64,000 bases of DNA from Anisakis pegreffii (Eukaryota; Nematoda; Chromadorea; Rhabditida; Anisakidae): contig JAPYMA010000217.1 of NCBI GenBank assembly GCA_035041965.1, positions 164,625-228,624 of the forward strand. The letters are read 5' to 3'. Below are positions 25,783 through 38,121 of this stretch, piece by piece; positions within the stretch are counted from its first letter, which is position 1, and each line of letters starts with the position of its first letter. The position numbers and the translations under genes are program-made. The notes beneath the pieces were generated by a model. It saw only the letters and a list, made by a program, of their open reading frames with translations, had not been told where the DNA came from and ran no database searches.

Positions 25783-27572
25783 TTAATATTAATAAATATC
25801 AATATTAGTATAGTCTTAACAGTCATAAATTGAAGGATACAAAAACGTTTGTGATCGAAAGTGAAGCGATAAATGCGAATGAGAATGAGGAGCGGTGTAG
25901 TCGCTTTCCGATCATATTGAATGGTGATAAACGTAAATTATTGAAGATATGCGATAATAATCAAATAATTATCTATGATGATAATGACAACATATGGAAT
26001 ATTTATACACCTTCACCGTACTCACATATCGAGGTTTCGTCGGCTTTATGCATTACAGAATTGAGATTATCGTTATTGTGAGTCGTGACTTTTTATGCGA
26101 TAGAACACCAATCATTAGTGACTATAATATGCTGCAGTGAACTGTATAAATTGTAATTTTGAACTGATGATTCAATAATTATTGTGTTTTGAATTATACG
26201 TATTGTTATCAGTATTGTTATTATTATTACCACCAGTATGGTATAAGGTATTGATGGTGACCGGATGAAATTTGGACTCGGTCGAAATCTAACCGAACAG
26301 AAATCCGACCGAACGCAATTTTTAAGACTTTGAAATTCTACTTATGACCAAAATTCAAAATTTTCGTTCAGAATACCGAATTTTCGATCTTATCGGAACT
26401 GTTATTTGAAAATTTAAAATTCAGTTGGAATCCAACTGAATCTTACCAACAGAACTTAAGATGGTTACAATTACTAGCATGAACATGTATAAATTAAGTT
26501 TCAGTTAAGTGAAGTAACAATGGCTCGAGGGGTTAGCGAAACGTATGGACGAAGTGGTCATCGAATGGGTGCTGTGGAATCCTTGATGAATTTGTTCACC
26601 GATCGAGATACTTGCATCGCGAAGGTTGACCTCACATAACACTCTTTCCTCCTGCTCCGTCCTTCCCTCTACCCCTCTCTTTTAATACCGACTCCAATTC
26701 CACTTATTGGATTTCTCTTATCTTTTTCCTATCATTTGAGTGGCTTGATTTCCCACTGGAATTATTTCCGAGACAATCTCAACACAATGCGTTATTCTTC
26801 AAAGCTTTCTTGCATAATCAGTCAAATTTGAAAACATTCACGATCAGATTAAAAAACTAAAAGCAACGATACGAATTCAAAGTTAAGTGGTGTCCCCATA
26901 TTCTAACTCTCCCGTCCTGAAAACCCGCATTATTCCCACCTCATCTTTCACTTGAAGTAATTCATTCACGCTTTGTCTGTTATATCGAAGACATAATTAA
27001 TCTGACTCTTTCGATTTTACGCATTGTTAAATATTTTCGATGGCGGTTCAAAAAACAGTTGAATTGTATCGAACCAGTTGTATTTAAGATATTCAAAAAT
27101 GGTAAACATACGTTCTACTGCATTCATTTCGACGATCAACGCAAAACTTATTGCGTATTACCAGCATCCAGTTGTCAACTGCCGACATCAATTCAACGCA
27201 GATTTTATGCGGTAATTTCGGTTTTCTTTTCCGCCAAAACGGTCCATTCAATCAAATCAAAAGATGCTGAGATCAGAGAAAATCAGAGATAAAGATGCGT
27301 TTCGAATAATTCATCGACAACGCATCAAAAATTTGCTATTATCAATTAATCTGATGTAATTTCAGGCTTGTACATCCACTCAGTTCGTATTCATTTGCTC
27401 GAAAGGTATTGCATTCGTACCGCTGAAACCATCGACACTGAAAGAAATTTGTTTCTTATCGTTACAACTGAATTTTTGTAAATCAAATTCTGACGGTATC
27501 TTATCAGGTGGAATATCCGAGCAACAAATTAAAGATTTATGCTTTTGTAAATATCAGCATTCATTGGTCTGA
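24647..27572 (+). CDS. Six-exon protein of unknown family
   Basis: Exons 24647-24892, 25150-25362, 25836-26033, 26505-26624, 27059-27211 and 27366-27572 all join in phase 0 and end at TGA, giving 378 aa. The sites are good (CTTTTT|gtgagt, tttcag|TTA, ttcag|GCT). I do not recognise the protein. The first exon has a WD-like phrase (HRDDCIEIWSLHSF). Later parts alternate short hydrophobic strands with polar loops, for example KICDNNQIIIYDDNDNIWNIY, FYCIHFDDQRKTYCVLP and FVFICSKGIAFVPLK. That pattern suggests a beta-propeller or similar all-beta fold. The C-terminus is rich in Cys and Ser. The start is the first ATG after an in-frame stop, but an upstream exon is possible. The coding call rests on phase, splice sites and composition; function is not inferred. 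Confidence 0.65.
25714..25782. repeat. (AAT)n microsatellite
   Basis: About 23 uninterrupted AAT units inside intron 2 of the preceding gene model, followed by related AT-rich sequence. Likely length-variable. Confidence 0.95.
26419..26441. repeat. Perfect 10-bp hairpin
   Basis: attcagttgg, a 3-nt loop, then its exact complement. Lies in an intron, 64 bp before the exon at 26505. A chance palindrome is possible. Confidence 0.6.
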
Positions 27573-29750
27573 TTCGTCTTTGCAATCTTCGACAAAATTG
27601 TCGATTTTGCTTTATTTCGTAGTATTATTGCCTTGTAGTGGTTTGTGTGCTTTGATTGTTTGACATAAAGGTGCTATGAATTGAAATTTCCGATTGATCT
27701 GCATATGCCATAATTATATATTATATTTTCGTGTAGTTATTTTGGTAGTCTTATGAATAGTGTTTAGAAGATTATTGTTGATTGAATCTCATCAAAGAAA
27801 TCACCTTTCTTTTATTCATTATATAATAATAAAAAGTTATTCGCTTTTTGTCACTTTTTATAGTTGCCGACGAAATGAATATTCAGCATTGGTGCAAAAG
27901 TTGTGAGCACGTTAATGATATAGCTTTATCGGATAAATTTTAAAGATTAAGACGATTTTCTCTGCGGGTTTTGACTTACCTATACATATGCTAAACGAGA
28001 GTACTTCGAGCAGCTTCTGATTCTCTAGGAGTGTGTATGTTCTCATCAATCGACGCGAAAACGGCAAGCAACTGAAGTCGTTAGTGTGTTCGCTAAATCA
28101 GTGCAAACATTTACGGAACTGTTTCGAAACCAAACTCAGAATGAGACTCTCAAATTTACCACATTCAGAATGAGACTCAAATCAAAATTCACATCGCAAT
28201 AAACTAATCAAATGTTAAGTTCTTGTAATTCACTCATCCAAAACTAACAAAAAAGTCTGTTCGGGTTTCGGAACGATACACAATGTGCATGTAACGACAT
28301 GGCAACGGATTTGAATTTCATTCAATAGTCAAAGAAAAATTATCGAAAGCTCTTGAAGTAACACCCATTCCCGCTTTATATATCATTTTCATGGCACAAT
28401 ACATATCTGCTGTTAATTCAATTCTTGATGTTATGCACAGGTGAATTAGAATTCAAAAAACGATCGCATAGAACTACGTCTCTTCTGAACCTGTGAAAAA
28501 GGATCCAATCGTACAAATAAAATCCTTCAAATAAGACCCATTGCTGTGAGGGAATTTAATTTTTCCTAGGTTCAGATTGGCTCTGACAGTGGTACGAATC
28601 GTTAACTGATAAGTAGAAGTGAAAGAGCACAACTGATCGCGAAACAGTGTGATCACAACTCTTACTCCCTTCAAAAATTTGCAGCTGGCTCGTTTAGCTA
28701 TAGATATATCCAACAAGGATGGTTATCATGAATTTGTGATATGAAAATCATTTCATCTTCCAGCTCCAACGTGAAAACTATTTGATAACACATCCGAGAA
28801 GAGGAATGAATTTTGAGGCACCCACCTAATTTTTATCTTCTTTACTTGCAATATGTGATCAAATGTGCTATTTTGATAGTATTATTAATTAATTATTTTT
28901 AGATCTGATAAACTGCCTTAGTGATCGAATAATAAAGATAACGTATGGAAATACGTAGACAATGATAATGCCAATACAATAATATGAATAAATGTTGATT
29001 ACTGTATCCAATATCAAATAAACCGAAGAATTGTGAATTTGTGACTGAATGCTTGAATCATGGATAAATGGCTTATTTTCGTTTGTTTTGTGTTATCATC
29101 AATTTACACATTAATATGAAAACTACTTTTAACAGTGAAAATATTAGTAATGCGGTTGCGATCCAAGTATGGCAAATCAAGTTCACTTGAGGACTTCCCC
29201 TCAGCTGGTCGCTACCGAGCAATTTTCTGAATCCTCGACATTCTCATTTGCTTCGAATCCACTTTATTTTTCTTTCCATTGTGACTTCTCATTTTTGTGT
29301 TCCAAAAATCATTTATTATTAGTTTCATCAATGTGGCTCCATAAAATCCACTTAATATACCGCTGCATTATAACGTCAACTTTGTCTACGAACTGTTCAT
29401 TGAACTTTCAAAAATACGGTAAAATCTCTCAAAATCTAAGGCTTTGAGGTGGAATTATTTGTTGGGAGAGGAAGTTTGGGCAGTCTCGAGGTTTTGATGG
29501 TCCCTCTTCCTTTGGATTTAAGGTTTTGATATGGTACTTCCATCCAGGGAATTGTTTCCTTAAAGAATAGATGCAGTTTGTATTTTGGAAATAATATATA
29601 TTCATTCAGTTCGTTGTTTAACACAAAGATGGTTCGGAACAAATAGGTTTTGCTGTTGTGGTGGTGTTCATTAAAATTCTTTGTTTATTCAAGAGTCATA
29701 TCGTGATTAGCTTCCTATCAGGTGTCATGCATTTATCAAAGTTATCGTTT
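27573..29750. other. Intergenic
   Basis: Contains a probable poly(A) signal for the upstream gene at 27828-27833 (AATAAA). A 20-bp imperfect duplication containing cagaatgagactc occurs near 28134 and 28161. No gene is supported. Confidence 0.5.
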
Positions 29751-29754
29751 TCAG
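29751..29754 (+). promoter_or_regulatory. Candidate spliced-leader acceptor, rps-12
   Basis: The sequence cgttttcag ends at 29754, 32 bp before the eS12 start codon, with no donor for a cis intron nearby. TTTTCAG close to the ATG of a ribosomal protein gene is the usual context for spliced-leader trans-splicing in nematodes. This is inference; no spliced-leader RNA gene was found in the window. Confidence 0.45.
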
Positions 29755-29786
29755 ATTTTGTCATCGAGGACTGAGCATCCGACGAA

Positions 29787-30987
29787 ATGGACGCTACAGG
29801 GTTTGTTCGTTGTTCTGTTTTCAAGCGTTTACCACTGAAACTTTCCAAATATTTTTTATATTCACTAATATTTTGAATGGTTTGGTAGTCCGCTTTGGTG
29901 AGTGGAATTATGGAAAAGTTGTCAAATTGACGTCAAATTGCTGAAACGATGATTAATGATGGTTTATTGTGAAGAGATGAAGTACGTGCGCCAGCACCGG
30001 TAGTCGAAGATGAGAAGTTGGATGTGCAGAACGCACTGAAACGCACTATGAAATCGGCAATTGTGGTCGACGGTCTTGCGAAAGGTCTTCATGAAGCTGC
30101 AAAAGCACTTGACAAGTCTGTTGCCATATTCTCTGTTTTTTTTTTGCTAATTTTAATCCTTTCATTATAGTTGTAGTTGAACTTTTTCACTTATCAACGC
30201 TCCATAACCATGTGAGGAGTCACATTTTTACAGCGCCGTGATAAGTCATTTCCTGAACCTGATTTTAGAGTCATTTCCGAGTAAAAGTTCGGTACCGGAA
30301 TCAGATTTTATGCTATGTTTGTGTTTGCTACTCAGTGTATTTAAGTCTACATCTAACGACTCACATGTAATTTTGGCTCAATATATTTGATCACGATTCA
30401 ATTGCAGACGTCAAGCATATTTCTGTGTGTTGGCTGAGAACTGTGACGAGCCGATGTACACGAAATTGGTTGAGGCATTGTGCAAAGAACATCAAATTCC
30501 AATGATCAAAGTAAAGGACAAGAAACAACTTGGCGAATGGATTGGCCTTTGCAAATACGACAAGGAGGGTAAAGCTCGTAAGGTAAGTAGTCGAGAATTG
30601 CTTTCATCCGAAGTGGCACATGCAGTGTGTTCATATGGAACTGCAACTACTCAGTCTTAATCATATGTAGTTTCTTCGAATACTTGATCAAGAAGCACTG
30701 CAGACATATGAGAGGAGCAAATCTCGTTTCCGACTTCAGGCGCCCTCGTGTGGGTCCGTTTGGGATATGAGCGCTCAGTTAAGACTGAAATCTCCTCTCA
30801 AGGCTTCAAATCTGTTGATGTATTTTATAAAGTTAGAATAATTTTCTGTGAGGAGGTTATTCTTTTAAATTGAAAAGATTGAAATTTCAAGGTGGTCGGT
30901 TGCTCATGTGCAGTTGTACGTGACTACGGTGCTGATGATGCTGCTCGTTTGGTGCTGCAAGAGTTTTTCGAGAGTCAGAAGAAATAA
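29787..30987 (+). CDS. rps-12: 40S ribosomal protein eS12
   Basis: Four exons, 29787-29800, 29975-30115, 30408-30582 and 30892-30987, give 141 aa, close to the usual 132-140 aa. The first exon carries only four codons and two bases, a common layout for ribosomal protein genes. The family signature is clear: [44 protein letters not shown], then [19 protein letters not shown] and the C-terminal VVGCSCAVV. eS12 is an L7Ae/L30e-fold protein on the beak of the small ribosomal subunit. The C-terminus (EFFESQKK) is somewhat more basic than in many relatives. Codon use in the exons is less AT-biased than the flanks, as expected of a highly expressed gene. Confidence 0.98.
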
Positions 30988-32015
30988 AATGTGATGTTTG
31001 TGAATAGATGAAAAAGTTGTTGTTGTTGTTGTTCGGTTAATTGATTTATTCACAAATAAATTTTGTCATTTCGTCGAATTTTTCTCGAATCATTCCACAT
31101 TTACATAGCAAAAATGTTCATTGAAGTGCATTTTGAAATGTGTAATATTCCATGAAAGTTTAGTGATTTTAAGTCTTATGAATACGCGAAATTTTTCGTT
31201 ACTCAGTTTTCATTTACTGTCGATAAGAAACCAGTTTGTTCACAAAAGTATGTTGAGGAGCAGATGATACTTGGTGTTCCGAACAATCCGTTTATATTTA
31301 GAAGCCAACAATCATGGGACGGAGTTCCTGCGTGTATTTGATTGTTGTAAAATGAAAAGAACTCATTTGCACGTTAGTATTGTTATAATATGACAGTGCT
31401 TCGGTTATTATGTGGTCATCTATCTAATGATAAGAGGAGTATGTACTTATGCAAGTGGAAGGTTTCGTTAGGGGAGCGTAACCGAGAGGAGTTGACATCC
31501 GTGAATTGACATTCGCATTGGCATAATGAAACGAGCGATACTGCTGCACACCAATAAAGAAACAAAACCTGTTAACCGATTCATCGCACTGATAACATCA
31601 TACACTTAGGCGTTCGAATGCAGCTGATTCACTGTGTAATTCACTCGAGCATTTTGATACGCTTATAAACAACAATAAATTTCATTTGATAAACCAACAA
31701 CATTTCATTCATTCACTTCTCTTGTATAAGCAACATCTGTTTGGTTCAGTCGCATCACTTGTTAATATTTCTGCAACATTTTTCATTGTTTACGCCGTGC
31801 ACCTTCCTCTGACTATCGCATGTCTCTGTAATTCATTCGAATGTTCTTTCATCTGAAATCATTGCAACTAATCAAAAATCATCAATCACTGCCAACACTT
31901 CACTTATTTTCGTCGATTCGAGATTTCTCTCTTTGAAAAGTTCTATATATATATATATGGCAAGACTGGTGTTAAACGAAGTAGTTTGAATGAACGCCGT
32001 CAAAGAGATTCATCC
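30988..32015. other. Intergenic
   Basis: About 1 kb between eS12 and the SLC35B3 start, same strand. A (TA)n run lies at about 31944-31958. The frame of the next exon stays open upstream of its first ATG into this region, so an additional 5' exon is possible. Confidence 0.5.
31055..31060 (+). terminator. Poly(A) signal AATAAA, rps-12
   Basis: Canonical hexamer 68 bp after the eS12 stop codon; spacing fits the short 3' UTR of a ribosomal protein gene. Confidence 0.6.
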
Positions 32016-35000
32016 ATGAATGCTGATGATATTCTTCCCAGCAATTTTGCCATTATCGGAACCGATGAAACTGCTAATACTGTAAATCGTGATTCCGATA
32101 CTGAGTCGAAAAGTACGTCTGAAATAATTTCTGGTGCAACTGAACAGAACGGGCGGCTCAGTGATATGGCCAACGGTGATATAGTTGTTGAAGGCCATCA
32201 AAGCGATGAGAATTCACTTTTAAAGTTTAATAAAGATAAGGTAATATGGTTGAAAATTATTGAATATTATGATAATTTTAAGAAGGACTCTCAAATCGTT
32301 TAGCATATAAGTTGTATGAATGAAGCAGTTTTTGACTGTTGATATTCTATTGAGAAACAATCGCATAAACGGTTGAGTCGTAATTGGTTGGAACGAATCG
32401 GAGAGTGTGCATCTTTGAAATATTCATTATTTAATAGTGAGGGAAGTTTTGTGAAATATGTTAGCAATTTTGGTTGAGTTTAACAATCGTTCTGCTTATT
32501 TTATTAATTTCCAAGTAACGAAATGAATACAAAGGCTTAAGTGGCATAAATGTATGTTTATAATAGAGATGCATCCGTGATTTAACTAGTTGCAACATAC
32601 CATCAATCGGTTTTACAGTTTTATATGTATGTGTATATAGATTGATGCCGTACAAAGATGTTAGATGAAATGCTCAATGCCAGCCTGATAGATAATATGC
32701 CAGCCACGTCTCATCCACGTTTCACTTGCCATTCATACGGCGCAAATCTTTGACGATATTCATTTGTGTACACCACATAAAATGCATTTGAAATATTATT
32801 CGTTAAACGCCACATCGACGTGTGTTTGCATAATTTTACTATGTCTAGTCCATTAAAACAGTCGGATGAACACTTTATCAGTGCATCATGGATGGCTCAA
32901 GGCCGATAACTTCAGCACTTTTGATACTAGTGATTGACGGGAAGATACCAAAAAAAAGATCACTTGTTGCTTGTATGAGCAAGAGAAATGAGTTTTTCAA
33001 CTGTTCGTGCTCATGCCCATTGCTTATGGGCTTACGAATACGAGTAGAATAAGATTCTTATCCGTGTACCCACAAGTCCCATCACTCTAGCCAAACCTTC
33101 AACCACTTCAACCAAACCTTTCTCGTGCGAGTGCCAATATATGCATTTTACGCCATTAATTTCATCGTCCTCAAAAGAACAGTCAAAATGTTGATTTCAG
33201 CTGCAACAATTGATTCTGAATCAAATCTACTACTACACCCTTCATTCCCTTTAACCATGTCATCTCTCACTGTCATCGTCCTCATCCCAACCTAATCATA
33301 TCTAATAAAATCTTCTCCAATCTCCTTATAAAATTTCTCATATCCTCTCGGAAATCGCTCCGTATCACACCTCTTTCCATCATTATAACGCATTCTGTCT
33401 TATTCCACCCGAAAACTGCATAGTCCCATTATTATATTAGTTGTATACAATTTGCGTTGATTCTATCGTTCATTCATTTCATTTATTCATTATTTATTCC
33501 ATCAATTCGATGCTTTCCTCACAGATTGTAAGGGGACACAATATCACATAATTGATATGTTCTATTCAATGGACTCTTTACTTCGGAATATTAATTTCCC
33601 AATTTTTTGAGAGAGGGTTTCTCAAGGAAAGTTAATTATTCTTAACGCTATTAATTATAGTTTTTTTCAAATTCTTCAATTGCGATGTTTGAATCTAACT
33701 GCTGTTTCCATAGTAATGGCAATCATAAACCAATCCATCCGTTCGGTAGTTATCATGTTTATAATTCCATAAATGCAATTCAAATTTCAAATTATCAAAC
33801 ATGTTTTTTCAAAACTGCTTGCGCTCTCTTCAATAATTTCCCAATCTATAAAGGTTTTGAAATAAAGATTTCGAAACTTTTGCAGTCAGAATGCTGTAAA
33901 TTTGGAGTCAATTTCAGGACGACTCAGAAATATATTTGGATCAACAAAAACTGACATTAAAGGTGAATTCAGCTTCGCTGATTTTGAACGGTAGCAAAAT
34001 TGAATTGCAATCGATTGAAGCCGAAAGGCTAGCTGATAGTAATTGTGATAAAATGTTACCGTTTGATAAGAAAGAAACTACAAGTTTCAATGTACCTGTT
34101 ACTATACTTGGCATCGATCTCACACACAGGTTTGTGTCTTCGATTTTTTCTTACCATCATTGTAATCTTCCGAATTGTCCTAATGAAAGATCAACAGTAT
34201 AGAAAACCAGTTTTACATCATCGTGAAGTGGAAATTTTTAAAAAATGAACTTACTTCGCATATTTGTTTTGATATCACCTTCTTTACACTTGATGCCCTA
34301 CCTAAAGCAGCTGTCCTCATTTCCTGGATTCGAAATTACTATTTGCAACTCAACATCTGTCTCTCTTTAATGAATGTTGATTTTGGTAATATCATTGACT
34401 AATCAAGAACTGTACTGATCCTGAAGCTCCACTTTCTATCGAAAGCAGAATCGGAATTTGATAGCAATGTGAAATTCACTGATGAACGTTTTCAAAGTTG
34501 TTTAATGAACACTTTATTTGCTGCTAAATTGAAATCAGTCGAAATCCACTGGAAAAAATAATTTTGTTTTCAGACCGAAGTGGGTTCAATTCTGTGTGCT
34601 TTCATTAGGTGTATTCGTCTTTTATATAGGCTACGGTTATGTGCAGGTGAATTGTTTGCGTTTTGTTCATGATGAATTGAATGTTTTGATTGGAATATTT
34701 AAAGAATGGATGCTTTTTTTGCATCAATTCGGGGGTGATTTGATCACATATTACGACGAAACAAGGCGATTCAAAAATGAACGAACTTAATACAAACCCA
34801 ATTTTAGTCTTATGTAATTGTATTAAAATCGCATTTTCATGCATTTTTAATTGAGATGATGATTTCAGATGATGATTTTAATTGAGATGATGATTTTCAA
34901 CTTGAGAGAAAAAAATCTCCGCAAAGGAAACCATTTTCAGAAAAAATTCTTTCGTCGATTTTGCACGATGTTATTGTTGGCGATTAAAATGAGTTTCGTT

Positions 35001-38000
35001 GAAGGAATTGATCTTCCAATTGGATGGAATGAAACCATTTGGATTGTATTTGACATTTGTACAATTTTTAATTTATTCGCTATTCGCATTCACTGAAGGC
35101 AGAATACATCACGACCCAAAACGAAGGTATTCATATCATTCATTACACTTTGACTTTTAATCGGTGATATGATATTAGGGTACGATGAGGAAAGCGAAAT
35201 GCGCTCGGCGCTGTTCAGCTAAAATTTAATCTCAAAAGTTTCCGACTTTGGGCATTAATTTGTTCAAAAATGCTTTCACATTAGAGAAGCACTGTTTCTA
35301 AATAGTGGTTGACGCACAATTTAAATTATTTGAAATTTTTGAAAATCTGAACGATAGAAATAATGAGAGATCATCAATCTTGAGAAACATTCGAATAAGT
35401 GATCTTCTTCTCCAATAATAATCTTCACTTCCCTAATAATCTTCATCATCTTTTTGAAAAACGTTTTTCAATCGAATCTCACAGTAGTATGAATTTTTAT
35501 TCTTATAAGTCAACGAGTAATTGCCGTTCGCTGTCGTCGTTCTAATATTGACGTTGACGAATTCCAAACATCAGTCGTAACATTTGTGATTCAATGTTTT
35601 TTTTTGAAAGATGCATGCTCTCATTTTAAGCAGCCTTTGAAAGTGCCATTTAGAAGTGATTCCAATGAATGGCGTAATAATTGGATTTATTCAATACTTC
35701 AAGTACCCTTCTAAGAGCGGGCTCGAATCTTCTCAATCTATTTGTTTTCAATTGATTATTCCAATAGCTAGCTGGTTACATTAATAATACTGATTGTTTT
35801 AATACTGATCAGTTTGTGCGTGCAATCACTAACTAGAACATTCAAAATCAACAGTTTGTTAAACGTAGATTAATCGTTTGCAACACTGAACCAATTCATT
35901 CTAGGTATTCAACAAGGTAATCGTGTAAATTCGGGTAATATCCATTCATTCGGTTTTCTGTATTTTGCTTTCAACATATTATCGGGCAACTTTAACTGTA
36001 AATCATCTATTATGGTTTTGAATTGCATTTCGACATAGCTATTTAAATTCAACCAGTGTCGAATTTAAATAGCTATGTCAGCGATGAGATATCGGCTTGC
36101 AAGGATATTCAGTTGCATTGAAAAAGCATTCTCCTTGCTATTTCCCATCAGCACTTGAGGGAGAGCAAAGCAGTTCAGATTTATTTTGCGAGCCCTCTGA
36201 ATTTCATTTGCTGCTGAATTATATCGCGTCACACCTTTGCACTTATCAGTTCACATAAATTTCTTGTCCTCATTAAATTCACTTCAGTGTCGTAGTTACA
36301 CTGTTTTTTCGTTTTTTCTTATGGTTATTATTTTTCATTCTTATTTACACAGTATAGACACCTTCATTAGTCATAAACTACGAAACACATCCATTCGATT
36401 ACAAATACAACACTGCTGTCTAAGGTTCTTCATTCTCTATAGCAGTGGTTCTCATAGGGGATGAAATTACCCATTTTCGACAGTGAAGGGGTCGAGAAAT
36501 TATTATTTCGTGTAGCTGTTATTTTATGACAAAACGCCGTTGTGATGGTGTTTTTTAAGTCAGATATGTAAATGCGATTAGTTGATGGCAACACTCTTCA
36601 TTATCCTATTTTGTTCGGGGCTAACAGGATTTTCATTCGTTTAAACAGGGTTTTCACTCTTTTTCTTGCTGTCACAATCGCTCTCATAACTTTTATCACC
36701 AAAAATGTTCTCTTGTGCTAATTTCTCATTCATTTCACTCAACAATTAAAGTCGAATTCTCATTCTATCAAATGCACTCTATAATTGATCATTTAACGGT
36801 TGAGCAATGATATTTGATCTCTGTATTGTTGATTTCGCCTCTCAGCACTCGTCAACGCACCCAATAAATAGTAAATGCTACAGAATAAGAAGTTGAGTCG
36901 AACTGTGAAGTGAAATGAGACGAAGTGAATGAGAAAAAGTCATGAAGTGAACGATATTCGCATGTGATAGCTGTGAGAGTGAATACAACACGTCTGAAAA
37001 GAATGAGAATTCATCTAAATCAGTTTGAAGTGAGCGTGTCATAGACAATAGCTTTTCATGCAATCATATTCGACTGCAGTACTGAGCAACACAACGATCT
37101 ATAAGAAGGCCCAGCGATGTCGATTACCATCATGACGTGCTAATAAGATTGAACGTAACGCTCATCTGAACATAACATGTGCGATTTCCACATTTAGTAG
37201 GGTGGGCGAAAGGGGTTAACGGCGGCCTGCCGGATCATCAAAAGAGGTAACGGAGCCCCCGAACTTGAGAATCACTGCTCTATAGGCACTGATTTGTACT
37301 CGACATTTACTCTGAACTTAGCGGATTCTGGATAACTTCAAGAAACGAATAACTAAGTTTGGACAAATGATTAAAAAACAATTGTCGAAGGGATATTTGG
37401 GGTCGTTACGAACGATTCATTAAATCAAGTGAATATTCTTTGTGGATTGTGCTTATATAGCACCGCGTTGTTTTGTTAGACGAAGATAACATGATAAGAT
37501 ATAATGGAATAGTCCAGATAGAACGATTCATGTTTGGGAATTCCTACCGCTTAATATTATTTGTGCAGTCGGTTATGATCTCTTTTCAAGCAATTGATTG
37601 CTCGTTAAGTGAATGTGCAAGCGAGAAAATTGCAGAATACCACTGCGAACATATATTCAAATAGCAATTTATACAGTGGCAACAATGGCTCTATCGAATG
37701 CCTCTGTTGGATACTTGAACTATCCAACACAGGTGATATTCAAATGTTGTAAATTGATACCCGTTCTTATTGGTGGCATCATCATACAAGGTTTGAGTGT
37801 TTTATTCATTTGTGTTCCCATTTCATTCACCACTCTAATGAATCGCTTCCTCACTCTCGTCAATACCATTCGGTGATTCAATTCTCAAAACTGTGACTGT
37901 TTGAAATTTGTGCGGAAGTCTAAAATCTGAAATTCATGGGAAGGCTGAACTCTACCCTACAAATAACGGTAAGAAATGGGAATAAATATTTTCACTGTCC

Positions 38001-38077
38001 ACCTAAAATTCAACATATTAATGTTGGCAGTCACAGTAGTCACATTAATAGTAATAATATTATTATTTTCATTAGTA

Positions 38078-38121
<44 letters not shown>

